Source of the DNA: Syntrophomonadaceae bacterium
Lineage (GTDB): Bacteria; Bacillota; PH28-bin88
Length of the DNA stretch: 64,000 nt
Direction: 5' to 3'
Assembly (NCBI GenBank): GCA_018333865.1
Contig: JAGXSE010000056.1
Location: forward strand, 1-64,000
In this document: piece by piece, positions 15,987 to 24,682 of the stretch
How positions within the stretch are numbered: position 1 is the first letter of the stretch
Layout of the letters: each line of letters begins with the position of its first letter
Program-made: the position numbers and the translations under genes
The notes under the pieces: generated by a model
What the model saw: the letters and a program-made list of their open reading frames with translations, nothing else
The model's database searches: none
Told to the model about the DNA's origin: nothing

Positions 15987-17772
15987 TTCTTTTCATCTTC
16001 CGGACCACAGTAGACTGGTTAACACCCAAAACAGCCGCCGCCTTATAAGTACTGCCCAACTCGCTGACAGCACGGCTGATTAATTGACGCTCCAGTTCGG
16101 AAACCGCCTTTTTTAGAGGCAAAATCCCCCGCACAATCACCGAGGGGTTTTCGCTTTTTACAGGCCTTGGCAAGAGATTAGCGGGAACATGTTCAGATGT
16201 TACCATTGTATCAGGGGTGGTAACCATCAGCCGTTCGACGATATTTTCTAACTCCCTCACGTTTCCAGGCCAATCATAGTTAAGAAAAATATCAAATACT
16301 TCCGGCGCAAATTCTTTGGTGATGTTATAGGCTTTGCCATATTTAGCGATAAATGCATAAACCAACGGGATAATTTCCTCCCGCCGCATCCTCAGGGGCG
16401 GAATGAACAAGGGCACCACATTCAGCCTGAAATACAGGTCTTCGCGAAACAAGCCCCGATGGACCATTTCCTCCAAATTATGATTTGTCGCAGCCAAAAT
16501 GCGCACATTCACTGTTCGCGGCTTGTTACCCCCCACCCGCACAATTTCCCTGTCCTGGATGGCCCGCAAAAGTTTCACCTGCAAAGACAGGGGCAGGTCA
16601 CCAATTTCATCCAGGAAAAGGGTACCGTTATGGGCCAACTCGAACATGCCTAGCTTGCCTTCCTTGCTGGCGCCGGTAAAAGCCCCGGGTTCATAACCAA
16701 ACAGCTCCGACTCCAACAGGTTTTCCGGGATGGCTCCGCAATTTATCTTAATAAAGGGGCCTTCATTCCGCAAGCTCTCCGTATGGATCAACTTTGCCAC
16801 AACTTCCTTGCCTACACCAGATTCCCCCAAAATTAAAATGGTAGAATCCACTTGGGCCACCCGCATAACCATAACCAACAGGTCTTGCATCCGCGGGGAA
16901 TTAAACACGATTCCTCTTTGCTCGACCATCCGGCTGCGCATTTGCGTCAGTTCAGACCGGTAACGTTCGCTCAGTTCCCTGGTTTCCTCGAGCTGCTGGC
17001 GCAGATGGCTTAGCTCAGTCAGATCCCGGACATTGATCACAACCCTGGCGATGCCGTTTTTGGCATCCCGCACCGGGCTGCCAGTAACTAACAGGTACTT
17101 GGTATTGGTTACACCTCCCTTTACTCTTTCCATCAATGTCACGGCCTTGCCCTGCCGCAAGACCGCATCAACTACTGATTTGGAATAATGGCCTTCATCG
17201 ACAAGCTGCCGCATGGATTTACCTTGAATATTCTCAGATTTGATGCCGGTAATCCGTTCATGAGCATCGTTAACCCGAATCACCTGTCCTTCCGCATCGG
17301 TGATAATTATTCCGTCGTAAGAGGAATCGATGATGGCCTGCAGCTCGCGGTTCAGCTCTTTTACCACCTGAAGTTCTTCCGAGATAGATTCCAGTTCAGA
17401 AATATCCTGAAAAACACCGATGGCTCCAATCACTTCCCCGTTTTCAACAATGGGGCTGCGGTTAGTAATATAAACACGGTTACCAGATGTATAGCGGACA
17501 GAAAATTTGTACAGCTCACCTCGTCCAGTCGCCAGAACATCCAAAAGGCCCAGGGGAATAATCACCTGCGACAGGTGTTTGCCCAGGGCCTCGGATTTTT
17601 TGCGTCTGGTTATCTCTTCAGCCGCATGGTTAAAAATTGTTACTACTCCGTGTTTATCAATGGCTATAATACCATTATTGGCAGCATCCAAGATTACTTC
17701 CATGCGGTGCAGGAAATTGTCTATATTCCGTTGACAGGAGCAGGTAATTTCCTCCATTACGTCACGCACCAT
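15982..17772 (-). CDS. double-PAS sigma-54 enhancer-binding activator 2
   Basis: Sigma-54 activator with two PAS domains (about 25-127 and 140-250), a coiled linker, an AAA+ ATPase (Walker A GESGVGKE, loop GAFTGA, Walker B GTLFLDE) and a C-terminal helix-turn-helix (GSTYKAAAVLGVNQST) of TyrR/Fis type. The open frame extends to a GTG at 17784, but the ATG at 17772 has a GAGGTGAG ribosome site in front of it, so I use that start (596 residues). It has no receiver domain, so a small molecule or redox signal is the likely input. It lies directly upstream of the dehydrogenase/carboxyltransferase/biotin-carrier operon and the enhancer-like palindromes overlap its 3' end. It is paralogous to the activator at 4514. 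Confidence 0.92.
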   Translation of the reverse strand: MVRDVMEEITCSCQRNIDNFLHRMEVILDAANNGIIAIDKHGVVTIFNHAAEEITRRKKSEALGKHLSQVIIPLGLLDVLATGRGELYKFSVRYTSGNRVYITNRSPIVENGEVIGAIGVFQDISELESISEELQVVKELNRELQAIIDSSYDGIIITDAEGQVIRVNDAHERITGIKSENIQGKSMRQLVDEGHYSKSVVDAVLRQGKAVTLMERVKGGVTNTKYLLVTGSPVRDAKNGIARVVINVRDLTELSHLRQQLEETRELSERYRSELTQMRSRMVEQRGIVFNSPRMQDLLVMVMRVAQVDSTILILGESGVGKEVVAKLIHTESLRNEGPFIKINCGAIPENLLESELFGYEPGAFTGASKEGKLGMFELAHNGTLFLDEIGDLPLSLQVKLLRAIQDREIVRVGGNKPRTVNVRILAATNHNLEEMVHRGLFREDLYFRLNVVPLFIPPLRMRREEIIPLVYAFIAKYGKAYNITKEFAPEVFDIFLNYDWPGNVRELENIVERLMVTTPDTMVTSEHVPANLLPRPVKSENPSVIVRGILPLKKAVSELERQLISRAVSELGSTYKAAAVLGVNQSTVVRKMKRT

Positions 17773-17853
17773 CAGCCGTCTCACCTCTAAATACTTGCTA
17801 ATGCAATCTTACATTATTTCTGTGGTGTTGAAAAGAGGAAACCCAAGCGGTCA

Positions 17854-17888
17854 TAAAAAATAAGCTGCCCTGATCAATACAAGGCAGC
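17854..17888 (-). terminator. terminator after minE
   Basis: GCTGCC (17864-17869) pairs with GGCAGC (17883-17888), followed on minus by TTATTTTTT. It closes the mre-min transcript. Confidence 0.8.
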
Positions 17889-17916
17889 AAAACAAATTTG
17901 AATACACCAAAAGGTT

Positions 17917-18225
17917 TTAATCGCTGAATAAACGCTTTATTTTCAGTATCGGTATATTAGCAACAAGTGCCACCGAGTCGCTGGCGTGGCTTAATTTTAC
18001 CTCAAAACCTTCCTGGTCAATCTCCATATATTCAGAAATCACTTTAATCAGGTCTTCTCTTAACGCCTCAATTAATTTAGGGGACATTCCAGCCCGATCG
18101 TGCACCAGAACCAGCCGGAGTCTTTCTTTTGCGACCTGCTTCGTACCCATGGCCGGCTCTCTGCCGAAAACTCGCTGCAAGAAATCCAACATGCCATAAT
18201 CCCCCTTCTTTAGCTTATCTAGCAA
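17917..18225 (-). CDS. minE: cell division topological specificity factor MinE
   Basis: MinE of 102 residues, which stimulates the MinD ATPase and displaces MinC to restrict division to midcell. The N-terminal MLDFLQRVFG helix (membrane/MinD binding), the KERLRLVLVHDRAGMSP strand-helix switch and the dimerisation region up to the end are all present, with a slightly long N terminus; an internal ATG at residue 12 (MLDFLQ) may be the true start. It overlaps minD by 11 bases, implying coupled translation, and is the last gene of the block. Many Firmicutes use DivIVA/MinJ instead; MinE here points to a Clostridia-type oscillating system. Confidence 0.93.
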   Translation of the reverse strand: MLDKLKKGDYGMLDFLQRVFGREPAMGTKQVAKERLRLVLVHDRAGMSPKLIEALREDLIKVISEYMEIDQEGFEVKLSHASDSVALVANIPILKIKRLFSD

Positions 18226-19012
18226 GGCCTATAATACGACGCAGACGCCCCATCAAGCCCTCACCGGTTTCCAGGTTCATGAGAGGGACGTCTTCTCCAG
18301 TGATCCGGCGAGAGATATTGCGATAAGCCTCACCCGCCCTGGATGCTTTATCCAGCACCGCTGGCTCCCCCCGGTTGGTGGATATGACAATGTGCTCATC
18401 CTCCGGAACAACCCCCAAAAGGCCAATTGCCAGGATATCAATCATGTCATCAATATCCATCATGTCGCCTTTTTTCACCATGCTTAGCCGGATCCGGTTG
18501 ATAATCAATTTGGGGTCTCTTAGTTCAGCTGCCTCTAAAAGCCCGATCACCCTGTCAGCGTCTCTAACTGCTGCAACTTCTGGTGTTGTGACCACAATCG
18601 CCTTTTCTGCACCGGCAATGGCGTTTTTAAATCCCTGCTCAATTCCGGCAGGACAATCGATAATCACATAGTCAAAATCAGCTTTGAGCTGCTGACAAAG
18701 ATCGACCATCTGCTGAGGACTGACTGCAGTCTTATCTTTAGTTTGAGCGGCCGGCAGCAAATACAGGTCCTCAAAACGCTTATCCTTGATCAGGGCCTGC
18801 TTTAAGCGACAACTGCCGCTTGTTGCATCAACAATATCATACACGATCCTGTTTTCCAGACCCATGACTATATCCAAATTGCGCAGGCCAATATCAGTAT
18901 CGACCAAAACAACTTTATGACCTAATAGCGCCAGGCCTGTGCCGATGTTGGCCGTTGTGGTCGTCTTCCCTACACCGCCTTTACCTGAAGTGACGACTAT
19001 GACTTCGCCCAT
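18215..19012 (-). CDS. minD: septum site-determining ATPase MinD
   Basis: Peripheral membrane ATPase of 265 residues of the ParA/MinD group. The deviant Walker A motif KGGVGKTTTTANIG is at residues 11-24, the switch/Walker B strand VIIDCPAGIEQGF follows, and a C-terminal amphipathic helix (LMGRLRRIIGLAR) serves as membrane-targeting sequence. ATP-bound dimers recruit MinC; MinE releases them. Start at ATG 19012. The gene lies between minC and minE in the usual order. Confidence 0.95.
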   Translation of the reverse strand: MGEVIVVTSGKGGVGKTTTTANIGTGLALLGHKVVLVDTDIGLRNLDIVMGLENRIVYDIVDATSGSCRLKQALIKDKRFEDLYLLPAAQTKDKTAVSPQQMVDLCQQLKADFDYVIIDCPAGIEQGFKNAIAGAEKAIVVTTPEVAAVRDADRVIGLLEAAELRDPKLIINRIRLSMVKKGDMMDIDDMIDILAIGLLGVVPEDEHIVISTNRGEPAVLDKASRAGEAYRNISRRITGEDVPLMNLETGEGLMGRLRRIIGLAR

Positions 19013-19057
19013 TTACCTTCCTCCTCTTGCAAGAATTCCAAACATTGAATTTGCCAA

Positions 19058-19573
19058 TTAAAAAGCAGGAAATCGCAGCGAATTAGGTTGATACCGCTCA
19101 ATAACAACAAACCCGTCCTGTATCCGGGCAATCTCAGGCTGATTCGGCTTAACGGTTTCGCCGTCCGGAGCTCTGGTAATATGTTCTGCAATTCGCAGTT
19201 GAGTGGGCTTAAGGCGGAAAGCAACCACGACTGCATTTTGGTTGCCTGCGGCCCCAGCATGAGCCATTCCTCTTAGATTACCCATCACTATAATATTACC
19301 AGCAGCTATTATCTCCGCTCCGGGGTTTACATCTCCCATAACCACCACATTACCCGGGTAGCGAATGCTTTGACCGGACCTTACAGTTCGTTGGATGAGC
19401 ACGGTCCGGTAGTCCATCGCTACTCCGTTAGGCCCCTGCTCTTTCCTTTCCCGTCCCGTTCGCTCCGGCCGCAGTGGGTCCGGCTGGGTCCCTGAAAGAT
19501 GAAAGGAAGGGGAAAACTTCTCAGGAAGGCCCACCTGCCATGAAGGTTGTCCATTTTGTTGCGGTGAAATCAT
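19058..19573 (-). CDS. minC: MinC, C-terminal domain with short unusual N terminus
   Basis: The conserved C-terminal beta-helix of MinC is clear (VLIQRTVRSGQSIRYPGNVV, VNPGAEIIAAGNIIVMGNLRG, AHAG, PTQLRIAEHITRAPD). This half dimerises and binds MinD. The normal N-terminal FtsZ-antagonising domain of about 100 residues is missing: with the start at ATG 19573, chosen for its GGAGGAG ribosome site, only about 55 Pro/Gly/Ser-rich residues precede the beta-helix. The open frame extends to 19627, which adds only 18 more residues and does not restore the domain. Either FtsZ inhibition comes from the C-terminal domain alone or the N-domain was lost or replaced. Confidence 0.85.
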   Translation of the reverse strand: MISPQQNGQPSWQVGLPEKFSPSFHLSGTQPDPLRPERTGRERKEQGPNGVAMDYRTVLIQRTVRSGQSIRYPGNVVVMGDVNPGAEIIAAGNIIVMGNLRGMAHAGAAGNQNAVVVAFRLKPTQLRIAEHITRAPDGETVKPNQPEIARIQDGFVVIERYQPNSLRFPAF

Positions 19574-19661
19574 AATATCTCCTCCTGAGACGGCAGAACA
19601 ATTAACAAATGAATTTTCTTCGTTCAATTTCTACACAACTTGACCTGATTCCTTCCACAAG

Positions 19662-19692
19662 AAAAAAAACGAGGAATGCTTTTTTCCTCGTT
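19662..19692 (-). terminator. terminator downstream of mrdA
   Basis: Hairpin ACGAGGAA (19669-19676) with TTCCTCGT (19684-19691), followed on minus by eight T. A T run on the plus side makes it potentially bidirectional. It separates mrdA from minC, so minCDE may have its own promoter or depend on read-through. Confidence 0.8.
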
Positions 19693-19806
19693 TTTCCTTC
19701 ACATTTTGACAGGTGTCGAAATTCAGGAAGCAGGAACAAGAAGAAGCAAGAGGAAATGAGCGAGAGGAAGCTGCACCGGAAGGAACCCAAACGCAAGCCA
19801 CCAATC

Positions 19807-19832
19807 GGTTTTTAGAGTAGGGTAGTTATAAT
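19807..19832. repeat. possible end fragment of the TTAGAG...GGGTAG repeat family
   Basis: TTTAGAGTAGGGTAGTTATAAT resembles the right end of the repeats at 6028 and 41665. It supplies the stop region of mrdA on the opposite strand. The match is short and degenerate. Confidence 0.35.
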
Positions 19833-21988
19833 TGGGTTTCGGGAGACGCTGGCAGCGTCCCAGGGACTTCTGGGGAATCGATGGGACTTGCGCCACCTCC
19901 GGCCTGCACTCCGGTTGAGGGAGCCCCGGGTGCCGCAGTCCTCGGCGACCTTGCGGGAAGAGCAGGAGGCTCTATCCCAAAATACTTTTCAAAAACCGCT
20001 TTAGCTACCCGTCCCGCAGATCCGCCTCCAGACCTGGCGTACTCAATGACGCCGGCAAATGCGATTTGGGGATTGTCTGCCGGGGCATAGGCAACAAAAA
20101 CCCCAAAAAAATCCTTGGTTCTATCGTCACCCACTCTGCCCGTCTGTGCTGTCCCGGTCTTTGCAGCCACTCGGATTGTGGGGGGAAAATGCCTGAATGG
20201 TGACACCGCTGTGCCGCCAGGCTGGGTTACAGCCAGCATGGCCCGCTGCATGCTCGCCAGGGTAGTTGGATTAAGTTCTGCCTGCCCTAAAATCACCGGC
20301 TCAAATTGTTTAACTACCTGCCCATTTTGGTCATAAATTTTGTCCACCAGATAGGGCTGGTACCTGATTCCGTTATTGGCAATTGCAGCTACATAATTTG
20401 CCAGCTGAAGCATGGTATACTGGTTGGCCCCCTGGCCAATGGAGGTGTTAAATGTTTCAAAGGGCTGCCACCTGGTTTCCCATTCCAGATCGATTTTAAA
20501 TCTGGCTTCCAGCGCCCGCTTATCCTGATTTAGCTTTTTAATTAAGTCTTCCCGCTCGGCTGCCGACTGAGCCTTGGCCAACATTTCGTTATAGCGGGCG
20601 TCCAGTTCTGCCCTGCGCCTTTCGTAACGCCGGTTAACCAGGACCCGGTTCACCTCGCTCTTCCACTGGGGAGAAGGCATCAAACCGCTCACTTCACCAC
20701 CAATATCGGTCAGTCCGGTCCTTTGGCCTAATCCGAGAGATCTGGCTACCTCCACCATTCCATTGATACCAGCAAGCTCGCCGGCCCATTGAAAATAGGT
20801 ATTGCATGAAACTGCTAAGGCCCGATACAAATCTACCGCCCCATGGGCATCAGTACAGACAATTCCGCCTGGCCTCCAGTATCTGCCGGTACATATGATA
20901 GTATCGGTAGGCTTGATCCGGCCTGATTCCAGTGCCGCCATACCGGAAACCATTTTAAAAGTTGAACCTGGCGGATACAGTCCCTGGATGGCCCTGTTCA
21001 GACTGGGATTCAGATCATAATTGCTATAATAATCCCGCTTTTGGGCAAAAGAACCGTCCACAAAGTCATTCGGGTTAAGGTAGGGTCTGCTGGCCATGGC
21101 CAATATTGCTCCCGTTTTAATATCCAGCACAACAGCGGCTCCGGCTCCGGCTTTGGGGTTATCCTTTTTAACTCCCATGATTACTTCATCCATGGCCGTT
21201 TCTAAGGCCGACTGCAGGCCGGCGTCCAGGGTTAACTGCAAATTATGCCCTGGCAATGGAGGAACCGTACCCAATTCACCCACCAGACGGTTATTGGCAT
21301 TGACCACTACCTGGGAAAAACCCTTAACTCCCCTAAGGCCAATCTCTCTGCCGTCATCTGCAAACAAAAGCTCAAAGCCCCGCTCCAGACCTGTTTTTCC
21401 AATCCTGTCATTAAGCCCGTAGCCCCGTTCCTTAAACAGTTCCAGTTCTCTTCGGGTAATCTGTCCAATAAAACCCAGCAGATGGCCGGCCAGAGAGCCA
21501 TTGGGATAATAGCGCATGGGAGACTCCAGAATTACCACCCCCGGCAAATCCCGCCGGTTTTCCTGGATCCGGGTGACCAAAGCCAGAGTTTCTTCACTCC
21601 AAGGCAGGCTAATGACCTCCACAGGCTCAAACCTGCGCGGGTTAGTGCGCAGCTTTTTGGTGATAGACTCCCCGGTAATCCCTGGAATATCCAGGATTTC
21701 CGCAAGGCGTTGGTTGATTTCGGCCTGATTCTTGAGACCCAAATTACTTACACTGATGGAGAATACCGGCTTACTGGTTGCCAGGACCTCTTTATTCCGG
21801 TCCACTATATCTCCCCGCCTTGCTTCCAGACTAATTAAACGGGTTCTGTTTTGAGCCGATTGAGCCTGGAAATCAGCAGTATTAATTACTTGCAGGTAAA
21901 ACAACCGGGCAAGCAAGACTGTAAAAATAAATACAACAATCAAGAAATAAATCCGCAATTTCTGTTCGAATTTTTTTCTGTTTTCCAT
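19826..21988 (-). CDS. mrdA: penicillin-binding protein 2 (elongation transpeptidase)
   Basis: Class B PBP of 720 residues that cross-links lateral-wall peptidoglycan with the MreBCD elongasome. One N-terminal membrane helix (about 12-29) precedes the dimerisation domain and the transpeptidase domain. The active serine lies in PPGSTFKMVSG, the second motif is SCNTYF, and the third KTGTAQ. An insertion rich in charged residues (RVLVNRRYERRRAELDARYN to KALEARFKIDLE) between the SxN and KTG motifs forms a probable coiled coil, seen in Firmicute PBP2 proteins. The C-terminal 45 residues are Pro/Ala/Gly rich. It follows mreD by 46 bases in the usual order. Confidence 0.92.
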   Translation of the reverse strand: MENRKKFEQKLRIYFLIVVFIFTVLLARLFYLQVINTADFQAQSAQNRTRLISLEARRGDIVDRNKEVLATSKPVFSISVSNLGLKNQAEINQRLAEILDIPGITGESITKKLRTNPRRFEPVEVISLPWSEETLALVTRIQENRRDLPGVVILESPMRYYPNGSLAGHLLGFIGQITRRELELFKERGYGLNDRIGKTGLERGFELLFADDGREIGLRGVKGFSQVVVNANNRLVGELGTVPPLPGHNLQLTLDAGLQSALETAMDEVIMGVKKDNPKAGAGAAVVLDIKTGAILAMASRPYLNPNDFVDGSFAQKRDYYSNYDLNPSLNRAIQGLYPPGSTFKMVSGMAALESGRIKPTDTIICTGRYWRPGGIVCTDAHGAVDLYRALAVSCNTYFQWAGELAGINGMVEVARSLGLGQRTGLTDIGGEVSGLMPSPQWKSEVNRVLVNRRYERRRAELDARYNEMLAKAQSAAEREDLIKKLNQDKRALEARFKIDLEWETRWQPFETFNTSIGQGANQYTMLQLANYVAAIANNGIRYQPYLVDKIYDQNGQVVKQFEPVILGQAELNPTTLASMQRAMLAVTQPGGTAVSPFRHFPPTIRVAAKTGTAQTGRVGDDRTKDFFGVFVAYAPADNPQIAFAGVIEYARSGGGSAGRVAKAVFEKYFGIEPPALPARSPRTAAPGAPSTGVQAGGGASPIDSPEVPGTLPASPETQL

Positions 21989-22034
21989 TGCCTACCCCCT
22001 TTTATAAAAGGGCTCCCAAAAGTTGGTCTCACGG

Positions 22035-22556
22035 CTATCTTCGCCACAAGCGGTAAGGGTCATTTTTTTCTGGTATTTTCAGGTTAACTTTATTGGCCCA
22101 TGAAAACAGGGGATAATAAATGAGAATGGCGATTAAACCATGATAACCCGATTTTATTAAGGTATCCCGCACGAATATAAGCGGATCAATCGAAAGCCCT
22201 CCCAAACCGGCAAAAAGGTAATAGACTAACTGAAAAAAAGGTGTCGCCACTAACAGCCCTACTGCCGGCAAAAGCAGGTTTTCCTTGTAGAATCTACTTT
22301 CACCCCAGCCGGCCACATATCCTGCCAAAGCTTTGCTCAAAAGGTTTAATCCAATATATTTGCCAACAAAAAGGTCTTCGACCAGTCCGAAAAAAAAGCC
22401 AAGCTGGGCGCCTTCGCGGGAGCCCCGCAAGAGACCCCATAATACGATGATCACCAGCAAGAGGTCCGGCTTGGTTACCAGCACGGGGTGTTCCAGCAAG
22501 GTTGACTGCAGTATTAGAGAAATAATCAGAACCGCTGACCAAACCAAAAAGGCCAA
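22035..22556 (-). CDS. mreD: rod shape-determining protein MreD
   Basis: Small integral membrane protein of 173 residues with five or six hydrophobic segments and the family motif PDLLLVIIVLWGLLRGSREGAQLGFFFGLVEDL. It links MreC, MreB and PBP2/RodA in the elongation machinery. It begins directly after the mreC stop (one base gap), as expected for a coupled mreBCD operon. Confidence 0.92.
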   Translation of the reverse strand: MAFLVWSAVLIISLILQSTLLEHPVLVTKPDLLLVIIVLWGLLRGSREGAQLGFFFGLVEDLFVGKYIGLNLLSKALAGYVAGWGESRFYKENLLLPAVGLLVATPFFQLVYYLFAGLGGLSIDPLIFVRDTLIKSGYHGLIAILIYYPLFSWANKVNLKIPEKNDPYRLWRR

Positions 22557-22557
22557 C

Positions 22558-23394
22558 CTAATCTCCCTCCTCCGCCTTTAGAAGGACCATTACCTCCTCT
22601 AACCGGTTAAAATCAACAAAAGGCAGGATAATGGCTTTTTTCATCAGTCCATTGGCCTCCAAGACTGTATCCACAACGTATCCGATCCTGAGACCTTTGG
22701 GAAATACACTACCCATACCGGAGGTAATTACCACCTGGTCAGGGTGGACAGGGGTATCGTGCGGCAGATGAATCATCTGCAAAAGGGACTTTTTGCCTGG
22801 CATTACCTCTATTACTCCCGGAAAACGGGAGACCTGCAGGAGAGCGCCGACTGCACTGTCCTGATCAAGCAAGGTCAGTACTTCGGCAGTATTCGCAGTA
22901 ACTGCTATAACCCTCCCAACCAAACCCCGGTGGGTAATTACAGGCATATCAATCTTGACACCATCCCGGTTCCCTACGTCAAGGGTTAAGGTGGAAAATA
23001 CGCTTTTGGTATCCCTTCCAATTACTCTGGCAGGCAAAACCTGGTAGCGGTCTTGGTTTCTCTCGGCAAAATCCAACAGTTCTCTCAGCCTGACATTTTC
23101 CAGTCTGTATTCTTCCAGTTGGTGATTCACTGCAGACAGGTTGCTTACTTCTTTTCTTAGGGAGGCAATTTGTTCCAGCAATTCCTGCTGGGATTTGACA
23201 AGATGACTGAGCCCAATAATTTTATGGGTAATGACAGTAGCCCCGTTTTGCAACGGGGCGATTGCTTCGCGCAAGAAAGCCTCTACCGGGGTCAAGTTAG
23301 GGCGAACTGGAGCAGTATAACGCATTAGCCCTGTTCCTATCACCAATATAATAAAAAGGGCCACCAAGACTTTGGAAATGCGAAACCGCCTCAA
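22558..23394 (-). CDS. mreC: rod shape-determining protein MreC
   Basis: Bitopic membrane protein of 278 residues: cytoplasmic Arg/Lys-rich start, one membrane helix (about 8-25), a coiled coil (about 60-105, KSQQELLEQIASLRKEVSNL), then the extracytoplasmic double beta-barrel with LPARVIGRD, VITHRGLVGRV and the VDTVLEANGLMKKAIILPFVDF end. It scaffolds PBP2. It lies between mreB and mreD with normal spacing. Confidence 0.94.
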   Translation of the reverse strand: MRRFRISKVLVALFIILVIGTGLMRYTAPVRPNLTPVEAFLREAIAPLQNGATVITHKIIGLSHLVKSQQELLEQIASLRKEVSNLSAVNHQLEEYRLENVRLRELLDFAERNQDRYQVLPARVIGRDTKSVFSTLTLDVGNRDGVKIDMPVITHRGLVGRVIAVTANTAEVLTLLDQDSAVGALLQVSRFPGVIEVMPGKKSLLQMIHLPHDTPVHPDQVVITSGMGSVFPKGLRIGYVVDTVLEANGLMKKAIILPFVDFNRLEEVMVLLKAEEGD

Positions 23395-23477
23395 GTTAAT
23401 CCCACTCCTTGGCTCTGCGGCAGGTGATCACCCTGCCCCAGAGAATAACGATATGCTATCCTTCTCTAATTACTGAA

Positions 23478-23493
23478 TACTGAGTACTCAGTA
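23478..23493. repeat. palindrome in the mreB-mreC gap
   Basis: TACTGAGTACTCAGTA is a perfect 16-base palindrome, followed on plus by a CTTTTTC run. No terminator role for the minus-strand operon is evident; it may tune mRNA stability. Confidence 0.5.
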
Positions 23494-23508
23494 CTTTTTC
23501 GTTCCTCC

Positions 23509-24546
23509 CTATCCTATTCTTTTGGCTGGAATAAAGACCCGCTTATGGATATCAAGGTTCTCCAGCACCTTCCCCGTACCTATGGCTACGGCTGAAAGAG
23601 GGTTCTCGGCCATGTGGACCGGCATGCCTGTTTCTTCACTTACCAAAAGGTCCAGGCCAAACAGCAGGGAACCACCACCGGCCAGCATGATGCCGCGGTC
23701 CATGATATCGGCCGCCAATTCCGGCGGGGTTTTTTCCAGGCACACCTTAATTGCTTCCAGAATTGCGGTGACAGGCTCAGATAAAGCCTGCATCACTTCT
23801 TCTGCATTAATCTGGATTGTTTTTGGCAAGCCGCTAACCATATCCCGCCCGCGTACGTCATAAACCGTTTTCTGCCTTTTTTTCCCCTCAGGACCGGCAA
23901 AACTGGCGGATCCAACCTGTATTTTAATGTCCTCAGCAGTCCTTTCCCCAATCATCAAGTTGTATGACCGCTTGATATGAGCAACAATGGCTTCATCCAT
24001 CTCATCGCCGCCAACACGAATAGATTTGCTGGTTACAATGCCACCTAGAGAAATAATTGCTACTTCGGTGGTACCACCGCCAACATCCACGATCATATTG
24101 CCGGTTGGCTCATGCACAGGCAGATCGGCGCCGATAGCCGCCGCCATGGGCTCCTCGATTAAATAACACTCTTTGGCCCCGGCCTGTTGAGCTGCCTGCC
24201 GCACAGCCCGCTCCTCCACCGCCGTCACCCCCGAAGGTACCCCGACCACTACCCGGGGACGCACCAGAAAACCACGGCGGGAGGCTTTATTAATGAAATA
24301 ATGGAGCATACTTTGCGTCACATCAAAATCAGCGATCACGCCGTCTCTCATCGGCCTGATGGCCACAATATTGCCGGGAGTCCTGCCGATCATCCGCTTT
24401 GCTTCCTCGCCCACCGCCAATACTGTTCCTGTATCTTTTTGTATAGCAACAACAGAAGGTTCTTGCAGAATAACACCTTTACCTCTTGCATAAACAAGGG
24501 TATTCGCCGTGCCCAGATCTATGCCCAAATCTCTGGCAAAAAACAA
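23509..24546 (-). CDS. mreB: rod shape-determining actin homologue MreB
   Basis: Bacterial actin of about 345 residues that polymerises under the membrane and guides lateral wall synthesis. ATP-site motifs are present: phosphate 1 [14 protein letters not shown], phosphate 2 [17 protein letters not shown] and the adenosine motif [14 protein letters not shown]. The frame can open at a GTG (24553-24555), but that codon overlaps the AAGGAG ribosome site; the TTG at 24546 lies 8 bases from AAGGAG and gives the usual [13 protein letters not shown] start, so I prefer it. First gene of the mreBCD-mrdA block, with its own promoter. Confidence 0.95.
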   Translation of the reverse strand: MFFARDLGIDLGTANTLVYARGKGVILQEPSVVAIQKDTGTVLAVGEEAKRMIGRTPGNIVAIRPMRDGVIADFDVTQSMLHYFINKASRRGFLVRPRVVVGVPSGVTAVEERAVRQAAQQAGAKECYLIEEPMAAAIGADLPVHEPTGNMIVDVGGGTTEVAIISLGGIVTSKSIRVGGDEMDEAIVAHIKRSYNLMIGERTAEDIKIQVGSASFAGPEGKKRQKTVYDVRGRDMVSGLPKTIQINAEEVMQALSEPVTAILEAIKVCLEKTPPELAADIMDRGIMLAGGGSLLFGLDLLVSEETGMPVHMAENPLSAVAIGTGKVLENLDIHKRVFIPAKRIG

Positions 24547-24616
24547 GGGTCTCACTCCTTCCAGGAAAAAAGTTAACTTTACTGGAACACTTTTCGAACA
24601 TCAAGGATCACTGTCC

Positions 24617-24646
24617 ATTATATGATAGTTGTCCTGAAAGGAGCAA
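24617..24646 (-). promoter_or_regulatory. sigma-A promoter of the mreBCD operon
   Basis: Minus strand TTGCTC, 18-base spacer, TATAAT, about 65 bases upstream of mreB. Confidence 0.65.
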
Positions 24647-24682
24647 GGGAAAGATTTGCTAGCAAAGGTCCGCTCTCCAAAC

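Noticed and set aside
17784-17784. GTG start for the double-PAS activator
   Set aside because: No ribosome site at a proper distance; GAGGTGAG fits the ATG at 17772.
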